A DNA stretch of 64,000 nucleotides. Origin: Dermanyssus gallinae. Lineage: Eukaryota; Arthropoda; Arachnida; Mesostigmata; Dermanyssidae. This document shows, one piece after another, positions 11,205 through 22,837 of the stretch (position 1 is the stretch's first letter; the number at the start of each line of letters is the position of its first letter). A program made the position numbers and the translations under genes. The DNA is taken from the NCBI GenBank assembly GCA_003439945.1, contig QVRM01002124.1, forward strand, positions 1 to 64,000. The letters run 5' to 3'. The notes beneath the pieces are model-generated. The model was not told where the DNA came from, searched no databases, and saw only the letters and a program-made list of their open reading frames with translations.

Positions 11205-12472
11205 TGATATATATATATATCAAGACACCCGTGCTGCTGTTTGCTGACTATATCGTAATGTTAGGGCGGAGCACTAGTGAAGTTCAACAAATGTTAAGTG
11301 CATGTGGGAAAGCAGTGGAGGAACTGAAAATAGTGTTTTTTATTTTTAAAAAAAGAGCACAATTTCAGTATTTAATGGGGTTAGAGGGGACAGGAAGCTT
11401 TTATTACAGGGGAACGAATTAGACTATCTAAGTCAGTATAAGTATATTGGGGTAAAAATGACTACAGGGGGTGATTATTTAGAGGAAGAAGAGATATTAC
11501 GGAGGAAGAAGGCTAAAAGAGAAAGAAATGCAGTAAGGTGTAAGAACCTTTGGATTTCTAATAAATATATTACAACAAGGAATATATGAAAGGTCATGAA
11601 TGTGCCAGAATTGACTTTTGTTAATGCCTTTTTGGCCCACAGTGCGGGGTTGCAAAAATAATTAAAAACAATACAAAGAGAAGTGATAAGATTTGCATTG
11701 GGTTTCCGTTTTAATTGCGTTAGGACGTTTCTTAAGGGGAAAAGAGGAATGTCAAAATTTATACAAAGGGAAGCGCAAAGTAAGCTTTGATTCAGTATTA
11801 GGATTCAAAATGACACCAAAACAGATGCAGCTGGTGAAGACGTCACTAAGAATCAAAACGAAGTGGAATCGCAAAGTAGAGCGCAGCTAGGGAGATTGGG
11901 TACAATATTCAGCAATAGGCAAGGGCGAGGGTATCGGAGAAAATAATAAAATTGAGGGCAAACAAGTCCTATACAGGTAAATGAAAATAAGCGATAGGTT
12001 CCAGACCGAGTCTGGCAGGTGTTTATGGAAATGAAAAGCGGGACAAGAGCGGGGTAGAATGGGTATACGACAATTCAAGAGCGAGTGGACTATTGGCGGA
12101 TGCCAGGGCAGGGATGTTGGATACAAGGATACAAAGAACTAATTCTAAGGAGGGGCAAAGTACAGAATGTCGAGCATGTTGGCTATGGAATAAATCAATA
12201 GTGCATATTGTTAAAGAATGTGCAGCCTTGGGGGGAGCAGAGATATAGAGCTGTCGGAGACCTTAGCTTTAGGACCAAATGTTAGAAAGGACCTGGTCAA
12301 TATTAAAAAGAAGAGGTTGCCCCTATGGAAAGCAAATACGTAGTAGGTGTTGGAGTATACATCGATTTTATGGATGCGTTGTTAACATATATAAGCTGCC
12401 GCTATAAGCGCCCCTGATATAAAAGGGTGACATGTGTATTTAGGTAAACATGCCAAGCGAATAATAAATAAA

Positions 12473-12476
<4 letters not shown>
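11205..12476 (+). pseudogene. Decayed LINE ORF2 C-terminal half
   Basis: Frames in register over short stretches give LFADYIVMLGRS (motif C with the second catalytic Asp changed to Tyr) at about 11240. They then give a Q-Y-K-Y-I-G-V-K-M segment at about 11435 (the family's YKYLGVxI), a 'ELTFVNAFLAHS' segment at about 11610, REVIRFALGF at about 11680, and a Cys/His-like tail near 12160-12230 (VEHVG). At least six frameshifts or stops are needed to connect them. After a last coding-like stretch near 12390 the copy runs through AATAAATAAAGATG into a (TA)n tail. It is dead. Confidence 0.65.

Positions 12477-12546
<70 letters not shown>
12477..12546. repeat. (TA)n array at LINE 3' end
   Basis: A 70-bp uninterrupted TA tract beginning immediately after the AATAAATAAAG stretch that closes the LINE relic. 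It may derive from the element's own tail. Confidence 0.9.
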
Positions 12547-12548
<2 letters not shown>

Positions 12549-14571
12549 GTCATTATCTGACGAAATAAAAATAATGGATGTCTTCGTCCCTGCCCAAATT
12601 TTACCATTTTTATTTAAATGTACCGAGCAGTGTTAAATTTGTTGAATTAGATGTGGTGATTCAACTGTTCCCAGTAAGTATGCGTTGATGCGTTGCATTA
12701 TGATCTTCATTTTTAAATAAAAACTGGTTTGCATAATTATAGTACATAACGCTGATACATTCAATAGCCACTTTGTTGTAGGCTGTTGAACGATAGCGCG
12801 CACGGGCAATGCTAGGCCCAATAAATATTACAGCGTCTTTCGCATAGGCTGCACTTGCATGACGGGTACTTCGTGGAACTTCTGTTGTGAGCAAATCGTC
12901 ATGTAAAACCCACGTTCAGCAAAACTTATGACAAGGTGCCTGTTCTCATAGTTTAAACGCTACCAATTATTTGCTGACATTGCTTGTGTGTCGTAGAGCG
13001 CCGGGTTGCCATTGCTCTTAGTATAATATCCTTCCTCGAAGCCTCTCTGTGATAGCATTAGGCTTTCAATGCTACGGCCAGAATAGTTCCCGCATTGCCT
13101 GCATTCTGTATGTCAATCATACACCGTTGTTGCCAGCATATTTCTGCCATCTCGGCATTAACTGCTGCTAGTACGGATTAATCATACACATTCTATATTA
13201 ACATTATGCAGTGAGCGAGCAATGTCTCATTGTTACTGCAAATAGGTACCAATAAGGCATTGCTTGCACCACAGGTGGGTGACAAAGCTCATATATCGGA
13301 ATGGCTGAGTAGATTATGTAACTCGTGTCACTTGTAAGGCAAAAGCGCTGCTAAGGTTAAACTATATATAAAATATTGGTTTTCATGGTTATACGGCTGG
13401 TGGTCAAGATCAGAAGATGTAGAAGATTTGACTATAGTCGCCCCTGGACAAAACAACAACAAAGGGCGCAAATGTAATAATAATAATAATAATAATATTA
13501 GTGAAACATACTAGAAGAGAAATGCGGTTTTTTGTCGGGGGATGGCGACGAAGCAAAACAATTGTCGAAGTAACCTCGTGGCGTACACTCGGCCTATTGT
13601 CTCTAGTGAGGTTAATGCCTTTAAATTTGACGCGCCTACCAAACACGGCTGGTATGGCAGAGCAGCATATAATAGGAAACTTGCGGCTGATAATTACCCG
13701 TTTATAATTAGGTGCTATTCGATTGTTGCTGCTCGTGGCTCTGTTCTTCGGTGGAACTCTCCAAAGACTGGAACAATGGTCTTCCTTTAGCATTACTCGT
13801 CTACAACTTCAAACAAAAGCTCATGCCGACATCAGCGCCGGAGAGACACGTTCTTCGCAAGAAACAAAAAGTAGAATCATGCGGGTTGGTTCCGAATTGC
13901 CTTTGTCGCAGATCGCGCAACTGTAACATGCACGACCCTTTACCTCTCTGGAGCAGAACGAGTACCGTAATTTGACTTGAATTTTTTTAAAGTGTAATTG
14001 CAACGTAAATTAAAGCCAAATTAGATGCAATTTACGGAACAAGTGCTTCGCCATACCATTACTAAATGGATTGCCTCATTTAAAATTTGTTAGATGGGCA
14101 CCGAGGATACACCACGTACTGGGTGGCCAAACATAGTTTAGAATGAGAAAACAGTGCTAGAGAAGCTGTGCGCAATAGTGCAATAGATGGTAATTAGCTA
14201 TGGCGCGGTACATAAAAATTGCATAGCGTTTATGTCTGGAAGAAATTAAAGCAAATAGCTAATAATTAGGCAAAAACTGAGGCGCGTGTCAATTTCGGAT
14301 AATAATTTGGAACTTTTGGAGACAAAACCCGTAGCCGTTGAATTGAAATGAGTTTTTGGGGCGCATAATACTGAGTAATAAAAATTACGTGATATTTGGG
14401 CCGATTCGTTGCCGCTCACGAAACCTGGAGCCACCACTTTTCTCCACGAGAAAGATGCCACCAGGGATTAGGCCATCGTTAGACCAGATGTGCTAAGCTT
14501 AGGGGTGATAATACAAAATAATAAATGATACATGGTCTTTGTTGTTCTACTGCTTATATTTTTAATCCACC
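12547..14571. other. Gene-free AT-rich sequence
   Basis: No recognisable gene. It contains a (TAA)n run at about 13475-13497. The frames at 13410-13793 (minus) and 13501-13975 (plus) overlap each other and carry no recognisable domain. Confidence 0.55.
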
Positions 14572-14574
14572 ATA

Positions 14575-14605
<31 letters not shown>
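14572..14605. repeat. (TA)n followed by poly(T)
   Basis: A TA tract of about 19 bp is followed by about 15 T residues. This could be the reverse-strand poly(A) end of an older insertion, but I see no element attached to it. Confidence 0.85.
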
Positions 14606-15231
14606 ATATACGTACAGACCTGTCATAAACATTACTTTGGTATCGGTCGGGAAGGGACAAAGTGCAACCTTTAGAGCACTTAATAAAACTATACATCATG
14701 AAACATAGAATTTGTTAGCGGTTTAAACAACAGGAAATGTCCGCGCATGGTTGAAGTGTTCAATGTTTGACCGAAACATGACTAAACTAATTCTCGCACC
14801 AATTACTAAAAGGCTAAGCTTTTTTAAACTAATAATAGTAATGATAAATAATTCTTCGATTGTTGCACACGTGCTTAGAACTTTTTACTCTGCATCTGCA
14901 CTATTAGAAAAGAGGCTTGTCCGTAGACAGGTAAGTCAATCACAAACGAAGTTGCCCATTTGGACACACACACAGCTACTTTTTGTCCGCTGTCTTTGTT
15001 TTAAAGTAGATAATATCCTTACAGAACGAGTCTCCGATTGGGAAGGCAAAATGGTCGACATCGACCCGCTGTTCTATGAAACAAAAGCAATGACGTCGGA
15101 TTCGTGGAATTGCTGCAGCTATAAGAACCGACATCTAGTCACCAGATTTGCCGTCCATGGCTTCTACATAAAGATCTGTGCGCGAAAAGTTTCATGACAT
15201 TCTCAGAATGCATCCATCCGTTGAGTGAGGA
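14606..15231 (+). other. Sequence upstream of the intact LINE, possibly its 5' UTR
   Basis: The element's 5' end cannot be fixed without other copies. A 148-codon open frame (14751-15197) lies just upstream of ORF1 but shows no known domain. It may be chance or part of the 5' leader. Confidence 0.35.
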
Positions 15232-15312
15232 GTGTTGTTCTTTTCCTCGGCTTCGGGAAATATTGATTTTCTTGACAAAAATTCACTGAATAAGTGTAAA
15301 TTCCGTGCCAAA

Positions 15313-15996
15313 ATGACGGAAAAGTTTAGTAACGCTCAGCTAAACCAACTGAGAACCCTCATTCAAGAGGAGTTCAAGAAAAATGAGTGCCGCTTAATGA
15401 CCGCGGTCAAAGAACTGATTGCCAAGGAGCTGGAGCCCTTGAAAAGTGAGGTGCGTTCATTGAAGGTGGAAAATCGCTCGCTACGAGCTCGACTGACCCA
15501 CTTGGAGAGCCATTCACAAAGGAGCAACGTGGAGATTATTGGATTTCCCACTCAGCCAACTCTACCAGCTGAGGAGGTTATTCAACGGATTGCCACACAG
15601 GCCGGCTGTCAGCTGATCGACGGCGCCATATTGGTGGCACATAGAAACGGCAAAACAAAAACAATGGACGGGATAGAAGTGCAGGACATCGTAGCCGAAT
15701 TCCGGGACCGTCGCGTGCTGGATGGCTTTCTCGACATGGTAAAGTCATTTAGCAAGAAGCACCAGGGTCTCACGGCGACACAATTCTGCTCTCGGGTTGC
15801 CGCCACGAAGATGTCGATCTTCAGGCAGATCCCTAAGGAGCTGAAGCGTTTGCGCTGGCTGGCAATGCAGAAGAAGGCAGAACTCAACTACAAGTTCTGC
15901 TGGATCAGCAAAACCGGTAAACTTATGGTGCGAAAGGACACGGATAACGAGCCAATTTGGATTACGACAGAAGAAGATCTGAAGAAGATGAAGTGA
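15313..15996 (+). CDS. LINE ORF1, gag-like coiled-coil RNA-binding protein
   Basis: The frame is open from 15232, but the ATG at 15313 (context AAAATGA, start MTEKFSNAQL) gives the usual compact form of about 227 aa. Residues about 10-70 form a charged coiled coil with a leucine heptad pattern (L-E-P-L-K-S-E-V-R-S-L). This is followed by HSQRSNVEIIGFP, which resembles the start of the L1-ORF1-type RNA-recognition domain (xRRxNLxIxGxP). The C-terminus (from about 180: QKKAELNYKFCWISKTGKL) matches the conserved C-terminal segment seen in CR1/Jockey-group gag and baculovirus-FP-like proteins. No CCHC zinc knuckle is present. By analogy it would coat the element RNA and help in reverse transcription. 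No stops or frameshifts. Confidence 0.85.
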   Translation: MTEKFSNAQLNQLRTLIQEEFKKNECRLMTAVKELIAKELEPLKSEVRSLKVENRSLRARLTHLESHSQRSNVEIIGFPTQPTLPAEEVIQRIATQAGCQLIDGAILVAHRNGKTKTMDGIEVQDIVAEFRDRRVLDGFLDMVKSFSKKHQGLTATQFCSRVAATKMSIFRQIPKELKRLRWLAMQKKAELNYKFCWISKTGKLMVRKDTDNEPIWITTEEDLKKMK

Positions 15997-16166
15997 GACG
16001 CCCTTAACATTTTTTTTTTGTTAAATACAAGTGATTAATAAGTTTAGACATTTAGTTTGACAGAATTATGAATCAACACTTAGCTGAAGCGACTATTATC
16101 AGAGGTGAATTTGATGTTATTAGGTTATTTTAGGTTGCTAGTCACAAGAGGATATTTTGTTTATTT

Positions 16167-19094
16167 ATGTTCCCAGCTGGGGATGAAGATCTCATGACTG
16201 ACTCCAGTGTTGTTCGGGGGGGCAACGCTGGAGGGGAGCTAAGGGCAGTACGATTCCAATTAATTAACATAAGAAGCTTACATAAGAACTTTGATAATTT
16301 TGTATCTCAATTGACTAATTGTGTGACTGATGTGGTGGTGTGTACAGAATCTTGGATTTACCCACACGAGGAAGGCCTCTTTAATATCAAAGGATACACA
16401 TCCTATTTTTCCTCAAATTCTTCATACAGAGCAGGTGGGGTTGCAGTATTTGTAAAAAACAATATTCCCTCGTCGAATATGACTGTAAAAGATATAAAAG
16501 ACTGCGACTGCTGCTTGGTCGAAATGGTGATTTGCAATAAGAAAATACAATTAGCAGCAATTTACAGATCGCCATCGCCTGGCGTTTCAGATCCAGAATC
16601 ATTTTCAATTAATTCGATACCACACTTGATTTCACAACTCAGTGTTGAAGCAGATTGCCTGATTGTTGGGGACATAAACCTGTGCATTTTACAAAATAAT
16701 GACATAACTGCAAGATATGCTGAAAACTTAGCGAGTAAGGGTTTTATTTTGTTAAACGAAGAACTACCTACAAGATTAACCGAAGCAGGAGGGAGTCTCA
16801 TTGATCACATATTTTATAGACAACAAGCGGGTTTTGGATTTAGTTTTGATACTGTGGACTCGAAAGGCATAAGTGATCACCAACTAATTAATTTTGAATT
16901 TTACTTATTTGGCAAAAACGAAGAGAAACAGCACCGCACCATAAAATCAATTGATTATCCTTTATTAAAATCAAAAGTAGAGCAAACGAATTGGTCATTC
17001 ATGCAAACAACAGATTCGGCCAATGACGCCAGTCTTTTATTCCAGAATACATGCATCCAGTTGTTGGAGGAGTGTACATCTTCTCGACACTTAAAATCAA
17101 AATACACACCTATAAAAGAGTGGGTTACACCTGGATTAGTAACAGCAATTCGCAAAAGAGACAAGTTGCATAGAATATACAAAATAACACAGTCACGTGA
17201 GGCAAAACAACGGTTTGATACTTACAGAAATATTCTCTCTAAGCTTGTGAAAAAAGCCAAAAATAAATTCTTAAAAATCCAATTCGAACATGCTGATAAT
17301 CCCAAAAAAGCATGGAAGGCCATAAACTCATACTTTAGAGGATCTACAAGGGGGGACTCGTTGCGTCCGGAATTAGTCGGATTAAACATTGATCAGATAA
17401 ATCAGCATTTTGCTACAATAGGAGAAAAAACTGTGTCAGAATCTATTGGGGCAATTGATCCAAAAAATGAACTACCAACACAATCAAATGTTTTGTTCGG
17501 GGGTTTTATTGTACCAGAAAGACGCGAAATATCTCAATTAATTCAAGGTCTAAGTAGCCGAAAGGCTGCTGGACTGGATAATATTCCCATCAAAATGTTT
17601 AAACAAAATTGCCATATATTTACTGACATTATTCACTCACTTATAACAAAGATAATTAACACATCACAATATCCTGACAATCTCAAGCAATCTCTCTTAC
17701 ACCCAATTCATAAAGCAGGTACACATTCCAATATTAGCAATTTCAGACCAATTTCACTCTTATCGTCTATTAATAAGATAGTAGAAAAAGTATTATCTAA
17801 ACAATTGATTTCATTTTTGGAAGAAAACAATTTACTAAGCAACAATCAATACGGATTTAGAAGAGGACGAAATTGCGAATCGGCAGCTGATGCAATGATC
17901 AATTATATTACAAACACGCTAGAGAGTGGCGATTCTTGTATAGCAATATTCTGTGATTTGAGTAAGGCCTTCGACACTGTAAATCATCAAAGATTAATTA
18001 ACAAAATTAACCACATTGGTATAAAAGGCAATGATTTACAGCTTATGAAATCCTACTTAACAGATCGAAAGCAGTACTTTGAGTGTAACGGTATTAGGAG
18101 TAATGCAGCCACTGTTTCGGGGGGTGTTCCCCAGGGAAGTGTGTTGGGTCCTCTGTTATTTATTTTATACACGAATGATTTATTAATGGGCTCAAACCAA
18201 TCAATACAGATCTCTTTTGCTGATGACACAGTTTTGCTCCTACGAGGAAAGTCTACTGCCTCCCTATACAAGGCCGCATCGAAGTGTATTACAAATGTTT
18301 GTAATTGGATGTCACGAAACGGGCTCGTATTAAATCTGAGTAAAACTAAATATATGTTTTTTTGCAAAAAAACTAATGTCGACACATTTTCAAACAGTTC
18401 ACTCGTAGTCCACCACAGAGATTGCACTGAAATACATTGTTCGTGTCCCGCCTTAGAACGAGTATCCAAGTACAAATATTTGGGCTTGCTTGTCCAGGAT
18501 AATCTAAAGTATGATAAACATATCACATCAATATGCTCCAAGGTGCGTGCTGGTGTTGCTGCTCTTTCACGATTACGATCCGTTGCCTCAGTTGCGGTGC
18601 GTAAGATGGTGTACCTCTCGCTTGTAGAGTCACACATAAGGTATATGTTGCCGCTATATGGTGGAACATTCCGCTCAACTGTCGATCCCTTGTATAAACT
18701 ACAAAAAAGAGCAATTAGATATATCGACGGGGCACAATATAACGCCCCCACAGGTCCAATCTTTACTAAATATAAGATTCTCGACATATTCAAGCTGTAC
18801 GCATTTCTTGTAATGAAATTGTTATTCACTAAAACCAATGAGTTCCATAAACCCGACCATAACTATTCGACTAGATTTAGACAATTGGGCAATCTATCAA
18901 CAATGAGGTTAAAGAAAGAAACCAGTCGCAAGACTGCCAAAGCAAATTATATAAACCTATTTAATTCAATGCCACCTGATATTAAACAACTACTTGAAAA
19001 TCCATTTGCAATAAACAAAATATATTTACTTACCAAACTAAAACTCCACCTAAGTTCGATAAACACAGAAACGGTTCTAAATATACTTAACTAA
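16167..19094 (+). CDS. LINE ORF2, endonuclease plus reverse transcriptase
   Basis: The protein has 975 aa. An N-terminal apurinic-type (EEP) endonuclease spans residues about 28-245. It has NIRSLHKN at 34-41, CTESWI with the catalytic Glu61, YRSPSPG at 133-139, VGDINL with Asp169 and Asn171, and the closing SDH at 236-238. The reverse transcriptase spans about 455-770. It has FRPISLL at 526-532, QYGFRRGRN at 561-569, palm motif A CDLSKAFD with Asp597, GVPQGSVLGPLLF at 653-665, and FADD at 684-687, where Phe replaces the more common Tyr. Every catalytic residue I can check is present. A C-terminal region of about 200 aa has no clear zinc knuckle. The enzyme would nick target DNA and prime cDNA synthesis from the element RNA. 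The large antisense frame at 18053-18838 is a shadow. Confidence 0.92.
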   Translation: MFPAGDEDLMTDSSVVRGGNAGGELRAVRFQLINIRSLHKNFDNFVSQLTNCVTDVVVCTESWIYPHEEGLFNIKGYTSYFSSNSSYRAGGVAVFVKNNIPSSNMTVKDIKDCDCCLVEMVICNKKIQLAAIYRSPSPGVSDPESFSINSIPHLISQLSVEADCLIVGDINLCILQNNDITARYAENLASKGFILLNEELPTRLTEAGGSLIDHIFYRQQAGFGFSFDTVDSKGISDHQLINFEFYLFGKNEEKQHRTIKSIDYPLLKSKVEQTNWSFMQTTDSANDASLLFQNTCIQLLEECTSSRHLKSKYTPIKEWVTPGLVTAIRKRDKLHRIYKITQSREAKQRFDTYRNILSKLVKKAKNKFLKIQFEHADNPKKAWKAINSYFRGSTRGDSLRPELVGLNIDQINQHFATIGEKTVSESIGAIDPKNELPTQSNVLFGGFIVPERREISQLIQGLSSRKAAGLDNIPIKMFKQNCHIFTDIIHSLITKIINTSQYPDNLKQSLLHPIHKAGTHSNISNFRPISLLSSINKIVEKVLSKQLISFLEENNLLSNNQYGFRRGRNCESAADAMINYITNTLESGDSCIAIFCDLSKAFDTVNHQRLINKINHIGIKGNDLQLMKSYLTDRKQYFECNGIRSNAATVSGGVPQGSVLGPLLFILYTNDLLMGSNQSIQISFADDTVLLLRGKSTASLYKAASKCITNVCNWMSRNGLVLNLSKTKYMFFCKKTNVDTFSNSSLVVHHRDCTEIHCSCPALERVSKYKYLGLLVQDNLKYDKHITSICSKVRAGVAALSRLRSVASVAVRKMVYLSLVESHIRYMLPLYGGTFRSTVDPLYKLQKRAIRYIDGAQYNAPTGPIFTKYKILDIFKLYAFLVMKLLFTKTNEFHKPDHNYSTRFRQLGNLSTMRLKKETSRKTAKANYINLFNSMPPDIKQLLENPFAINKIYLLTKLKLHLSSINTETVLNILN

Positions 19095-19427
19095 GAATGG
19101 AATGATGTCGTGATCTTTGCTGACCGTTCTTGCCGCCTACGGGCGATCCTAGCTCATGTGCACACTGCTCTAAACAGTCACATTGTTTCTTGTATTATTT
19201 GTATCATATGTTCAACGTATTAGACTAATAGAAATATATATATTATATCTTTCGGTACATACACACTGCCCCCTCCCCCCCAGCACCCCTCCCCCCAGGA
19301 TGACAAGAGGATGTATGCGTTCGACGTCCGTGCCACAGGCCTTAAGGCCCATTGCGAGCGTCGAGACATGTTTTTGTACTTAATATATGTTAAATAAATA
19401 TGTATGTTATTTAAAAAAAAAAAAAAA

Positions 19428-20470
19428 CATCTCGCCATAGTGCATACGTAAAGTTTGTGGCAGCCCGTGCGATCTATATCACCTTCGGCGTTACGGAGGG
19501 GCAATTCCGTTGTCTCAACTCTGGTAATGTGATGCCTATGATGTATCCGTGTAAACCAGTCCTAATTGTTATTAATTAAACTACAACTACTAATAGTGGT
19601 TAAAAAACTACTAATACTACTACTTCTACTAAATATTTTCATGGTCGTTATTCTGTCTAGTGCATTGTGCATGTGAATTGAAAGACGGAGGCGGATTGAA
19701 ATACCGTTGTCCTACAACAAGCGCCCGTCGACGGTTGTTGCATTATAGGGAATTTATCGGTAGCCATAGTAGTAGCAGCAGTAGTCTCGATCGCCAACGC
19801 TCCCCCTCCGCCTAGCCCAGGTCAAATGTTCGACAGTTTGCTCACAGGTACTTACACCGTGTGTTTTCATTGCTGATTTACGGCGCCTCCCTCCCTCCCT
19901 CTAACCCGTTTTCGGTCGTCGTTGACGTCGTCAAGTTCACGATCTTCTCACTATTTCTAACTTTCGCCCTTCCTCGTCATTCGGCAGGATCCACACATGG
20001 ATACGACGCAAGCAGGAGGCACACGGAGCCAGTAAGTACATAGCGGGGGCTACGTAGAAATCTCAGGAGCCTTAACACCCCCAGCCCCCCCTCCCTACGG
20101 GCCGTGTTCTGCCAAGTACGGTGTCGGCCGATCAAGTAGAGGCGAGTAGAGACGACAAAACCCTGCTTTCTCTCCTACGGCCGACCTAGAGGGTTGGCGT
20201 TGGGCTGGCGGCGGATGCACTGTGCCGGGGGACGGGGGTGAGCCTTGAAAAATTGTGACTCTATTTAGCCAGCACTATTGAGGGCATTTCTTGCTCCGAC
20301 GTCGCTTCTCGCATCGTTCTCTACGCGCGACTACTGTCGGTGTTCTGTTTCTCGGCCAGCCTGGCTGTCTGTGACCTTCTTCCATGTTTGTCGTCGTCGT
20401 CATCGTCGACTTCACTAGCAGTGGTATCGCCGCCGCCGCCTCCGGCTTGCCACGCCGACGCCAAGTCGCT
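19428..20470. other. No gene seen
   Basis: The region becomes GC-richer after about 19.8 kb. It contains an ACT/CTA-rich patch near 19575-19640. No domain-bearing frame. Confidence 0.5.
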
Positions 20471-20487
20471 TACCCCCCCCCCCCCCC
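20471..20487. repeat. Poly(C) tract
   Basis: About 17 consecutive C residues. Frames across it are uncertain. Confidence 0.9.
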
Positions 20488-22793
20488 GCTAAGACGACTC
20501 AAAATGGCGCGCGGCAAGGCGCATCTTTTGCCCATCGTAGCTGCGTGCGCGCCCGCCCAATGGACGTCAGACAGGGCGGTCGGACGGACAAGCGCGCGTT
20601 AGGTACAAATTGTCGGAAGGTCGAGAGCGTCAAGAACCCGGCCACCGCCTCGGCGGGGTATCCGGACACTCGTCCGTCGACCGACACAGCCGGCCCCTAG
20701 TCTGGGGTCAGGCTGCCCCAATCGCGACACCAATCTCTGTTGTCATGGTGCTGTTTGATGTTGTTGTTCGTGTTGTTGTTGCTGTTTTTGTTGTTAGTGT
20801 TTTTGTTGCTGTTGTTGTAGTCGTCGTTGTTCATTCGACTTTTCGCGTCAGGGCCCTCACCAGGCCCTGTCGTTCCTCGCCTACGGGTGGTTGGCAGCGT
20901 TGACACGGGCCAGCCGCCTGATGTCAGCCTTGGCCTAGCGAAACCGAGGCCCAGACAAAGCGGAGGAAAGGCCTAAGAAAAATATATGGGACGTTGGAGC
21001 GGCTTGAACGCTATGTTTGATCTCATATAGTTGCTTAGAGCAAAACGCGTTGGCGCAAAGTGGCTTGACGGAAGCCTGCTTTTTAGGGAAAATAAGCCTG
21101 AGTTTATTTTTGGAGCAAGTTAGCTGAAGCTGAATTGATCAATATAATACTGTGATTTGAGGCGTGATGAAGCTCAGCTAAAACAAGACATAAAGGTAAG
21201 GTTTTGACTAAATAATAGTGTTTTGAAGATCGTATCGTTTTCCTCCGGCTAGTGGACTGGCGGACAAAGCCCACGCAATTATACCTGGGCTCTGTTCACG
21301 AGGTGTAATTCAGGAAATATTAGAAGGAAATTAGAAAAAAATAAAGGCCCTTTTTTCGAACCAAAACACGCGGATAGTCAAACCATAATTGCAAATTATC
21401 CTTATATAACAGCCTGCATGTGGTGTTCCACCGACGTTCCAGAGTGCGAAATTATAATTTTTTTCGAATTCCCGATTGCTGTATTCTTCAAGTGCTCACG
21501 CATTAATGTTTACGCATGGCATGCCAGCGTGCACGTGCAGGCACGCGGCGCAAATCTCACCAAAATTACGTAGCAACAAGTCCAGACCGTCGCGACGTTC
21601 GACAGCATGTTCGTCAGCACGCTGTCGGGTGGCTCTGAAGCAAGACGCAATTATAGTGTACTTGACTGTATTCGACTCAATTTCCGTCCTCTTCAACGGA
21701 GCAACTCCAGCAAACAGATTTCATATCAAGTTGCTTGCTCGAGCGACTCGCCAAAGTCTGTCTTATACAGCCCCACAAGCACATTTAGTCTATGGCGAGC
21801 GTTGCTGCAACAAATAGCTAGCATTCTACCCTATAATAGATCCTGTCACAGCTTGATGTTTATCTGTGTGGTCTGCCTGTCACGAACGAAATATAGTTTA
21901 TAATTTCTATAACACAGTCATGACACAGCAGAGCTGTACGATTGGTTAGATGTCGTCGACGACGACGACGAAACACGACGAGTCAATAATCGATCTCAAT
22001 CTCTATATAGACTTGTTTAAATTAAAAGCGGCGTGCCCGTTCCGGTTGTTACACATCCGGGTTATGGCCGTAACTGTGGCGGTGATGATGATGGTAGTGG
22101 TAGTGGGGTGTTGGTAGTGACGACGATGGAGTGATGGTTAACGACATAACGTGCATACGTTCGTACGCACGCTATGTCAAGCTGCCCAACTATGCAGGTA
22201 TGTTATACGTGTGGTACGCCACCCAGGTGGTAAATGGGTTGTGCAAGCGTCGTGGGTGTGGGTGTTTAGCCCCAGCTCTAGCCCCTCTATGTGCGGTTTG
22301 CTTCCTTCGACAGCGGAGACGACGACGACGACAACGACGAGATGGCAATGACTATGGGCAGCAGAAGAAGTAGAAACAGCAGAATTAGTAGCAGCAGCAG
22401 CAACACCGTCGTCACCGGGGGCGGCTCCATCGCACGAGTCATAATAGGGGAACAGGGGAACCCCGAGTCGTTTTTCCCCACTTCTGCCTTTAGGAGATAA
22501 CAACGCGGAGGGTCGTTAATGGTGGCTGGTCTTCAATCGACGCTCGCTCGTGTTACCGCCGCCGCCCCCGCCGGCTCCGTTGTTGTTGTTGCTGCCGCTG
22601 CTGCTGCGGCAGCAGTTTCTGCCCTTGCTGCCCTCCAGCTGCGCCCACACCGATAGCGTTTGCCAAGCACCCTCAGCAGCTTCACGAGCAAACAGATCCT
22701 TCTCGAGCGCTCAAACAGACAAACAGACGGTCGATAGACAAACGGTCAAAGCTTAATAGATGAAGACCGTAAGGTGACCTGAGCGAAACAGTC
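20488..22793. other. GC-rich, triplet-biased sequence without a defensible gene
   Basis: TTG/GTT runs near 20755-20835 and GAC/GAG plus CAG runs near 22318-22405 open several overlapping frames of 60-110 codons on both strands, all low-complexity. It could include untranslated exons or regulatory DNA of a neighbouring gene, but nothing in the sequence proves it. Confidence 0.4.

Positions 22794-22837
<44 letters not shown>
22794..22837. repeat. (TTA)n array
   Basis: About 14 TTA/ATT units with no interruption. Confidence 0.95.

Larger units (their letters stand above)
15232..19427 (+). mobile_element. Non-LTR retrotransposon (LINE, CR1/Jockey group), both ORFs open
   Basis: This is a two-ORF LINE. 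ORF1 (a gag-like RNA-binding protein) is followed after 170 nt by a 975-aa ORF2 with an apurinic-type endonuclease and a reverse transcriptase, then a roughly 330-bp 3' UTR and a poly(A) run at about 19412-19427. AATAAA lies at about 19394, 20 nt before the run. The 3' UTR holds a C-rich patch at about 19268-19299. The 5' boundary and target-site duplication were not found. Copies this complete are usually recent. The bases match the CR1/Daphne/Jockey kind of protein, but clade assignment needs a tree. Confidence 0.9.

Noticed and set aside
18053..18838. 261-codon minus-strand frame
   Set aside because: It is antisense to the RT part of a clear LINE ORF2.
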